From NCBI RefSeq assembly GCF_018409545.1, contig NZ_AP024563.1, forward strand, positions 2,564,001 through 2,628,000: a DNA stretch of 64,000 nt. The letters run 5' to 3'. The DNA is from Allochromatium tepidum (lineage in GTDB: Bacteria; Pseudomonadota; Gammaproteobacteria; Chromatiales; Chromatiaceae). The position numbers were made by a program, and so were the translations under genes. Position 1 is the first letter of the stretch. Every line of letters begins with the position of its first letter. Positions 58,175-64,000 of this stretch are shown here, in pieces. The notes beneath the pieces were generated by a model, which saw only the letters and a program-made list of their open reading frames with translations, was not told the origin of the DNA and searched no databases.

Positions 58175-59992
58175 ATGTGCGGCATTGCCGGATTCATCCT
58201 GGCTCAGGGGCGGCGTCCCGAGCCTGAGCTGCTCGACCGTATGGCCGAGCGGCTCGCGCATCGCGGCCCGGACGACCGGGGCCGTTATTGCGCCGGGCCG
58301 GTCGGTCTGGTGCAGACGCGACTCTCGATCATCGGACTGGAGAGCGGTCATCAGCCGCTGCTGTCGGCGGACGGGCAGCTTGCGCTGGTCGCCAACGGCG
58401 AGGTCTACAACTACATCGAGCTGAACGCTGAGCTAAGCGCGCTCGGCCGGCCGCCGCGCACCGGCTCGGATTCTGAAACCATCCTCAATGCCTATGCCGC
58501 GTATGGACTCGACGCGCTCGACCGACTGCGCGGGATGTTTGCCTTTGCGCTCCATGATGCGCACACCGGACGTCTGATCCTCGGACGCGACCGGCTCGGC
58601 ATCAAGCCGCTGTTCTATGTCCGACTGCCCGACCGCATCGCCTTCGCCTCCGAGATCAAGGCGCTGCTGGCGATCCTGCCCGAGTCGCCCCGGATTCAGC
58701 CGAGCGCGCTGCGCCGGTTCCTGCAAAACCAGTTCGCCGGCGGTGAGGAGACGCTGATCGACGGCATCCGGCGCGTCCCGCCGGGCACGGCACTGCTGAT
58801 CGACGCCGATCTCAACATCCACCCGCATCGCTACTGGTCGGCGCTGAATGTGAAACCGCGCCGGATCGATTTCGACGAGGCACGCGCCCAACTCGACGCC
58901 CTGATGGACGACGCCATGCGCGAGCATCAGCGTTCGGATGTGCCCTTCGGTCTGTTCCTCTCCGGCGGACTGGATTCGGCGGTGCTGGCCGCCAAGCTCG
59001 CCGAACAGGGCGCGGGACACATCAAGAGCTATTCGATCGGCTATCGCGGCACGAGCATGGCGCATGAATTGGACGAGGCCGCGTGCGTGGCGGCGCATTT
59101 CGGCTTCGACCATCGGCCGCTCGAACTGGATCTGCCCAAGGTCTTCGGACGCCTGCCGCATACGGTCTGGTGCGCCGACGAGCTGATGCGCGATTACGCC
59201 TGTCTGCCGACCTCGATCCTGGCCGAGACGGCGGGCGCGGAGCTGAAGGTGGTGTTCTCGGGCGAAGGCGGGGATGAGGCGTTCGCCGGTTACGGGCGCT
59301 ATCGCCCACCGCTCGCTGAGCGGCTGCTGAAATCGCTGCTGCATCCGGGTAGCGGCGGCTTCCGCACCCGTGGCCAGTGGGCCGGACGCTGGACACGACG
59401 CCTGATGGGACCGGCACTACGGGCGGTCGCCGACGCCGATCGTGCCCCGGTGCTAAGTGCCTGGCGCGAGACGCCCCGAAACTGGTCGGACATGCAGCGC
59501 CGCCAGTACACCGACCTGGTCACGGCCCTGCCCGACAATTTGCTGGTCAAGACCGATCGATTGCTGATGGGCTTCGGGCTGGAAGGGCGCGTGCCCTTTC
59601 TCGACCATCGGATCGTCGAGTTCGGGCTATCGCTGCCGGATGATCTCAAAGTCCGCCGACATCAGGGCAAATGGCTGGTCAGACGCTGGGCCGAGCCGAA
59701 ACTGCCGCCCGGCCATCTGGAGCGGCCCAAGCGCGGCTTCCATGTCCCGGTCGGCGACTGGCTGCGTGGCGATCTGGCCGCTGAGGTCGGGCAACGGCTG
59801 GCGCGCAACACAGGCGTGCGCGACTGGTTCGAGGTCAGCGCCATCCCCGAGCTGGTCGCCGCGCGTCAGTCCGGACGCGGCGGCGGACGCGAGCTGTTCG
59901 GGCTGATGCAGTTCGCCATCTGGCACCGGCTGTTCATCGAACAGCCAGGACTCAAGCCCTCACCGGACGAAGAACCGCTCGATTGGATCTAA
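58175..59992 (+). CDS. asnB: Asparagine synthase (glutamine-hydrolysing)
   Basis: A 605-residue two-domain enzyme. The N-terminal Ntn amidotransferase begins with the catalytic Cys2 (MCGIAGFILAQ), with LVANGEVYNYIEL as the glutamine-binding block. The C-terminal ATP-pyrophosphatase has GLFLSGGLDSAVLAAKL and VFSGEGGDEAFAGYGRYR. It converts Asp plus Gln to Asn plus Glu; some paralogues (exosortase-linked and others) amidate surface components, which cannot be ruled out here given the glycan genes elsewhere. Starts 6 bases after pyrD; end overlaps the convergent DUF2288 gene by 4 bases. Confidence 0.9.
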   Translation: MCGIAGFILAQGRRPEPELLDRMAERLAHRGPDDRGRYCAGPVGLVQTRLSIIGLESGHQPLLSADGQLALVANGEVYNYIELNAELSALGRPPRTGSDSETILNAYAAYGLDALDRLRGMFAFALHDAHTGRLILGRDRLGIKPLFYVRLPDRIAFASEIKALLAILPESPRIQPSALRRFLQNQFAGGEETLIDGIRRVPPGTALLIDADLNIHPHRYWSALNVKPRRIDFDEARAQLDALMDDAMREHQRSDVPFGLFLSGGLDSAVLAAKLAEQGAGHIKSYSIGYRGTSMAHELDEAACVAAHFGFDHRPLELDLPKVFGRLPHTVWCADELMRDYACLPTSILAETAGAELKVVFSGEGGDEAFAGYGRYRPPLAERLLKSLLHPGSGGFRTRGQWAGRWTRRLMGPALRAVADADRAPVLSAWRETPRNWSDMQRRQYTDLVTALPDNLLVKTDRLLMGFGLEGRVPFLDHRIVEFGLSLPDDLKVRRHQGKWLVRRWAEPKLPPGHLERPKRGFHVPVGDWLRGDLAAEVGQRLARNTGVRDWFEVSAIPELVAARQSGRGGGRELFGLMQFAIWHRLFIEQPGLKPSPDEEPLDWI

Positions 59993-60306
59993 GCGCGATC
60001 CTGAACCAGCACCCAGGGCTTGACGACCACCGCCCAGACCTCGGCGTCGGCCTCCAGCCAGACGCGCGCCTGGTCGTCGCTGACCGGCGCCAGACGGCCC
60101 TGCTCCAGGTCGGCGGCGATGGTCCGGGCCTCATCACGCGAACAGCGCAGCGCCAGCTCGACCAGATCCAGTTCCGGCGCGACCGCGATCACCCGCCCCT
60201 GAGCGAAGAAACGTTGCAGCTCGCGCCACGGGAGACGGGCCGTCTCCTGATTGATCCTGGCCCGCTCCAGTGCGTCCGTATACTCAAGCGGCCTTGTCGC
60301 TGACAT
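59989..60306 (-). CDS. DUF2288 family protein
   Basis: A 105-residue soluble protein starting at [13 protein letters not shown]. It contains [20 protein letters not shown] and [20 protein letters not shown], a pattern seen in DUF2288 proteins of gammaproteobacteria. Function unknown. It overlaps the end of glgB by 23 bases on the same strand, so it is translationally linked to glgB. The frame extends further upstream but that part lies inside glgB. Confidence 0.75.
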   Translation of the reverse strand: MSATRPLEYTDALERARINQETARLPWRELQRFFAQGRVIAVAPELDLVELALRCSRDEARTIAADLEQGRLAPVSDDQARVWLEADAEVWAVVVKPWVLVQDRA

Positions 60307-62593
60307 CGCCGGCATCCGTCGCGGTTTCAGGAGTCTCCGACGTCGTCGAAGCCGAAGTCGAGGCGGCCTCACCATCCTCCGCCTCGCCGGACGACTCGGT
60401 CAGCGGCTCGTGCACCAGGATCAGCCCGGCCAGCGGCGGTAGTGAGATCAGCAGCGAATGCGGACGCCCCATCCAGCTCACCGGCTCCGCCGTCACCCCG
60501 CCCTGATTGCCGACATTGCTGCCGCCGTAGAGCTCGGCATCCGAATTGACCGCCTCGCGATAGAACCCAGCCTCGGGCACGCCGATGCGATAGTTGGTAC
60601 GCGGCACAGGCGTGAAGTTGAACACCGCCGCGACCAGCGTCTTGCCGGCGCGATCCTTGCGGATGTAGCTCAGGACCGACTGCGAGCTGTCGTGACAATC
60701 GATCCACTCGAACCCGGCGGCGTCGAAATCGACCTCGTGCAGCGCCGGAAGCTCGGCGTAGATCCGGTTGAGATCCGCGACCAGCTTGTGCACGCCCTGA
60801 TGCGGCGGACGCTCCAGCAGCTCCCAGTCGAGCTGACCGGCGAAGTTCCATTCCTTGCCCTGAGCGAACTCACAGCCCTGGAACAGCAGCTTCTTGCCCG
60901 GATAGCTGAACATGAAGGTGTAGAGCAGCCGCAGACTGGCGAACTTCTGCCAACCGTCGCCCGGCATCTTGTCGAGCATCGACTTCTTGCCGTGCACGAC
61001 CTCGTCGTGCGAGAACGGCAGCACGAAGTTCTCGGTGAAGGCGTAGAGCAGCCCGAACGTCAGCAGATCGTGATGGAAATGACGATAGATGGGGTCTTTC
61101 TGCATGTAGGACAGGGTGTCGTGCATCCAGCCCATGTTCCACTTCATGCTGAAGCCCAGCCCGCCGAGATAGGTCGGACGCGACACCGCCGGCCAGGCGG
61201 TCGATTCCTCGGCGATCATCAGCGTGCCGGGGAACTGCTCGTGCGTGACCATGTTCAGCTCGCGGATGAAATCCACGGCCTCCAGGTTCTCGTTGCCGCC
61301 GTACTTGTTCGGGATCCATTCACCGGCGTTACGCGAATAATCGAGATAGAGCATCGAGGCCACGGCATCGACGCGCAGACCGTCGATGTGGAATTCCTCC
61401 AGCCAGTAGAGCGCGCTGGCCAGCAGGAAGTTACGCACCTCGTTGCGCCCGAAGTTGAAGATCAGCGTGCCCCAGTCCTTGTGCTCGCCCAGACGCGGGT
61501 CGGCGTGCTCATAGAGCGCCGTGCCGTCGAAGCGTGCCAGTGCATAGGCATCCTTTGGGAAGTGCGCCGGCACCCAGTCGAGCAGCACGCCGATGCCTTC
61601 GCGGTGGAAGTGATCGACGAAATAGCGGAAGTCGTTCGGCGTACCGAAACGCGAGGTCGGGGCGAAATAACCGGTGCACTGATAGCCCCAGGAGGCATCG
61701 AGCGGATGCTCGGTGATCGGCATCAATTCGATATGCGTGAAGCCGAGTTCCTTGACATAGTCGGCGATCTCGTGGGCCAGCACCCGATAGTTGAGGAAGT
61801 CGCCCTCGGGATCGCGCCGCCAGGAGCCGAGATGGACCTCGTAGACCGACATCGGCGCCTGCTGCCAGTTGGTCCTGGCGCGCCGTTCCATCCAGTCGGC
61901 GTCGCCCCAGTCGAAGGCGCTCTCCACGGCGAGCAGTCCGGCGGTCTGCGGACGCTTCTGGAACGCCTGGGCATAGGGATCGATCTTGATGTGGATATGG
62001 GTGGCGCGGTCGCGGATCTCGTATTTGTAGAAACCGCCCGGCTCCAGCCCTGGGATGAACAGCTCCCAGACGCCCGAACCGCCGCGCACCCGCATCGGAT
62101 TGGCGCGTCCGTCCCAGGCGTTGAAATCGCCCACCACGCTGACCCGCTCGGCATTCGGCGACCAGACGGCGAAGCGGATACCGGGCACGCCCTCGACCTC
62201 GACCGCGTGCGAGCCGAGGATGCGGTAGATGTGCCAGTGCTTGCCCTCGCCGAACAGATGCAGGTCGAGATCGCCCAGCAACGGCGGGAAGCAATAGGGA
62301 TCGTATTGGACATGGGTAAGGCCGTCGGCATCCGTCCATTCGACCTGGAAGCGTTGCGGCAACTGTTCGGCCTCGCCCTCCCAGACGAAGAAATCACTGC
62401 CCTCGATACGCTCCATCGGCGCGTCGGGTTCGACCAGTCTCACCTGCTCGGCCTGGGGCAGGAAGACGCGCGCGACCGCTCGCCCGTTGTCCTCATGGCG
62501 TCCGAGAACCTCGAAGGGATCGTGGTGACGCGCCTCGACGATACGCTGCAAGGGTTCCGGGAGCTTGGGGGCAGAGCTGATCGCGTTGGCCAT
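60284..62593 (-). CDS. glgB: 1,4-alpha-glucan branching enzyme
   Basis: A 769-residue GH13/CBM48 enzyme that makes alpha-1,6 branches in glycogen. The N-terminal CBM48 region contains [20 protein letters not shown]. Catalytic residues are the Asp nucleophile in [15 protein letters not shown] (about residue 406), Glu in [14 protein letters not shown] (about 460), and the HDE block [18 protein letters not shown] (about 528). The C-terminal 35 residues are an acidic Ser/Ala/Thr tail, longer than usual. Divergent from glgC with a 94-base gap that probably holds shared promoters. Confidence 0.95.
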   Translation of the reverse strand: MANAISSAPKLPEPLQRIVEARHHDPFEVLGRHEDNGRAVARVFLPQAEQVRLVEPDAPMERIEGSDFFVWEGEAEQLPQRFQVEWTDADGLTHVQYDPYCFPPLLGDLDLHLFGEGKHWHIYRILGSHAVEVEGVPGIRFAVWSPNAERVSVVGDFNAWDGRANPMRVRGGSGVWELFIPGLEPGGFYKYEIRDRATHIHIKIDPYAQAFQKRPQTAGLLAVESAFDWGDADWMERRARTNWQQAPMSVYEVHLGSWRRDPEGDFLNYRVLAHEIADYVKELGFTHIELMPITEHPLDASWGYQCTGYFAPTSRFGTPNDFRYFVDHFHREGIGVLLDWVPAHFPKDAYALARFDGTALYEHADPRLGEHKDWGTLIFNFGRNEVRNFLLASALYWLEEFHIDGLRVDAVASMLYLDYSRNAGEWIPNKYGGNENLEAVDFIRELNMVTHEQFPGTLMIAEESTAWPAVSRPTYLGGLGFSMKWNMGWMHDTLSYMQKDPIYRHFHHDLLTFGLLYAFTENFVLPFSHDEVVHGKKSMLDKMPGDGWQKFASLRLLYTFMFSYPGKKLLFQGCEFAQGKEWNFAGQLDWELLERPPHQGVHKLVADLNRIYAELPALHEVDFDAAGFEWIDCHDSSQSVLSYIRKDRAGKTLVAAVFNFTPVPRTNYRIGVPEAGFYREAVNSDAELYGGSNVGNQGGVTAEPVSWMGRPHSLLISLPPLAGLILVHEPLTESSGEAEDGEAASTSASTTSETPETATDAGDVSDKAA

Positions 62594-62687
62594 GTCGTTC
62601 CTGTACCTCTGGGGATTGGAATACGCGGGGATGGTATCATAAGGAGGTTCCCAATCCTTTGCAGGCCGTCGTCAAACAGGAGGAGCC

Positions 62688-63959
62688 ATGCCCCACACCA
62701 ACCCCAGGTTCATCAGCCGCCTGACCCGCAACACGCTGGCGCTCATCCTGGCCGGGGGGCGTGGCTCACGTCTCAAGCAACTGACCGCCTGGCGTTCCAA
62801 GCCGGCGGTGCCCTTCGGCGGCAAGTTCCGCATCATCGATTTCCCGCTCTCCAACTGCATCAACTCCGGCATCCGGCGTATCGGCGTGCTGACCCAGTAC
62901 AAGGCCCATTCGCTGATCCTGCATATCCAGAAGGGCTGGGGCTTCCTGCGCGGCGAGTTCGGCGAGTTCGTCGAGCTGTGGCCGGCGCAGCAGCGCGTGG
63001 CCGAGACCGCCTGGTATGCCGGCACGGCGGACGCGGTGTTCCAGAATCTCGACATCATCCGCGACCATGATCCCGAATACATCCTGATCCTGGCCGGCGA
63101 TCACATCTATAAGATGGACTATGGCGCCATGATCGCCCATCACGTCGAGACCGGCGCCGACATGACGGTCGGTTGTCTGGAGGTCGATGTCGAGCGGGCG
63201 CGTGAGTTCGGCGTCATGTCGGTCGACAGCGACGGCCGGGTGCGCCGCTTCGCCGAGAAGCCGGCCAATCCCGAGACCATCCCCGGACAGCCCGAACGCT
63301 GCCTGGCATCGATGGGAATCTATGTGTTCAATCGCGGTTTTCTATTCGAGCAGCTGTTCAAGGACGCGGACATGCCGGGGTCGAGCCATGACTTCGGCAA
63401 GGACATCATCCCCAACGTCATCAAACTCTATCGGGTCATGGCCTATACCTTCCGCGATCCGCGCAGCGGCGATCAGGCCTACTGGCGCGATGTGGGCACG
63501 CTGGATGCGTTCTGGGAGGCCAATCTGGAGCTGATCGGCGTCACGCCGCCGCTGAATCTCTATGACCAAAACTGGCCGATCTGGACCTATCAGGAGCAGT
63601 TGCCGCCGGCCAAGTTCGTGTTCGACGACGATGACCGGCGCGGCATGGCGGTCGACTCCATGGTCTCGGGCGGCTGCATCATCTCGGGCGCGACGGTGCG
63701 CCATTCGCTGCTGTTTTCGAACGTGCGAGTGAACTCTTACAGCCAGGTGAGTGACTCAGTGATCCTGCCGGACGTGGAGATCGGGCGAAACTGCATCGTG
63801 CGCAAGGCGATCGTCGATCGTTTTTGCCAACTGCCAGAGGGCACGCGGATCGGACTGGATCCCGAGGCCGACCGGCGTGCCGGTTTCCATGTGAGCGAGG
63901 GCGGCGTCACCCTGGTGACGCCCGAGATGCTCGGGCAGGACGCCAATCAGGTTCGCTGA
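62688..63959 (+). CDS. glgC: Glucose-1-phosphate adenylyltransferase
   Basis: A 423-residue ADP-glucose pyrophosphorylase, the committed step of glycogen synthesis. The nucleotide-binding [20 protein letters not shown] near residue 16, [40 protein letters not shown], and the C-terminal left-handed beta-helix region ([20 protein letters not shown]) are visible. GGAGGA precedes the ATG. The enzyme is allosterically controlled in the family. glgB is transcribed divergently; glgP lies at 23.8-26.3 kb. The gene is complete, ending 41 bases before the window end. Confidence 0.96.
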   Translation: MPHTNPRFISRLTRNTLALILAGGRGSRLKQLTAWRSKPAVPFGGKFRIIDFPLSNCINSGIRRIGVLTQYKAHSLILHIQKGWGFLRGEFGEFVELWPAQQRVAETAWYAGTADAVFQNLDIIRDHDPEYILILAGDHIYKMDYGAMIAHHVETGADMTVGCLEVDVERAREFGVMSVDSDGRVRRFAEKPANPETIPGQPERCLASMGIYVFNRGFLFEQLFKDADMPGSSHDFGKDIIPNVIKLYRVMAYTFRDPRSGDQAYWRDVGTLDAFWEANLELIGVTPPLNLYDQNWPIWTYQEQLPPAKFVFDDDDRRGMAVDSMVSGGCIISGATVRHSLLFSNVRVNSYSQVSDSVILPDVEIGRNCIVRKAIVDRFCQLPEGTRIGLDPEADRRAGFHVSEGGVTLVTPEMLGQDANQVR

Positions 63960-64000
63960 GACCCTGTTCGTTTTCAGCGTTTCGTCACGGATTCCATCAT

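Noticed and set aside
60458-63070. 870-codon open frame running antisense to glgB and into glgC
   Set aside because: Both glgB and glgC have complete catalytic motifs on their own strands and frames; this frame has none.

Overview
The window is about 64 kb of GC-rich chromosomal DNA from a Gram-negative gammaproteobacterium. A purple sulfur bacterium of the Chromatiaceae type is the best guess, inferred from the gene content (glycogen genes, hemerythrin, DUF29, DUF2288 and HDOD proteins) and gene order (trpS-scpA-scpB-rluB, guaB-guaA-tadA). It is mostly ordinary core genome. I saw no rRNA, tRNA, CRISPR array, prophage or complete insertion sequence by reading.

Layout. 1-4059: 3' end of a type IV pilin gene, a small coiled-coil membrane protein, a DedA protein with a sodium symporter, and a PBP7-type endopeptidase. 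4064-9846: one tightly packed leftward operon (rnmA-like, yciO, site-2 protease, trpS, scpA, scpB, rluB). 9978-12400: a rightward signalling operon (unknown protein, HD-GYP N-terminal-like domain, HDOD protein) ending in a truncated gene and a decayed fragment. 12407-15243: histidine phosphatase, two small unknowns, hemerythrin and tadA. 15261-19435: guaA and guaB; guaB carries an in-frame 377-residue intein with a LAGLIDADG endonuclease, placed two residues before the catalytic cysteine. 19599-26336: xseA, an ABC-F ATPase, small genes and glycogen phosphorylase. 26384-32606, leftward: a glycosyltransferase, a three-module lipid acyltransferase/acyl-ligase fusion, hicA-hicB and panE.

32847-52334 is the accessory part. 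It has a secreted two-domain protease whose second domain has lost its catalytic serine, and a PPC-domain secreted protein with an abrupt AT-rich patch. It also holds two copies of a 165-bp repeat that differ only at one base pair of a hairpin, several glycosyltransferases and membrane proteins, a sialidase-like secreted protein, a secreted protein with a strong promoter and ribosome site, and a TPR/O-GlcNAc-transferase-like (GT41) enzyme near a PIG-L deacetylase. Together these point to envelope polysaccharide or protein glycosylation.

52352-63959 returns to housekeeping genes: DUF29, a BPSS1780-like membrane protein, a SEC-C/TPR protein, OsmC, a DJ-1/PfpI protein, pyrD, an asparagine synthase, DUF2288, and the divergent glycogen genes glgB and glgC. 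Gene starts were chosen by reading ribosome-binding sites and overlaps. Family names come from motif recognition, not from database searches.
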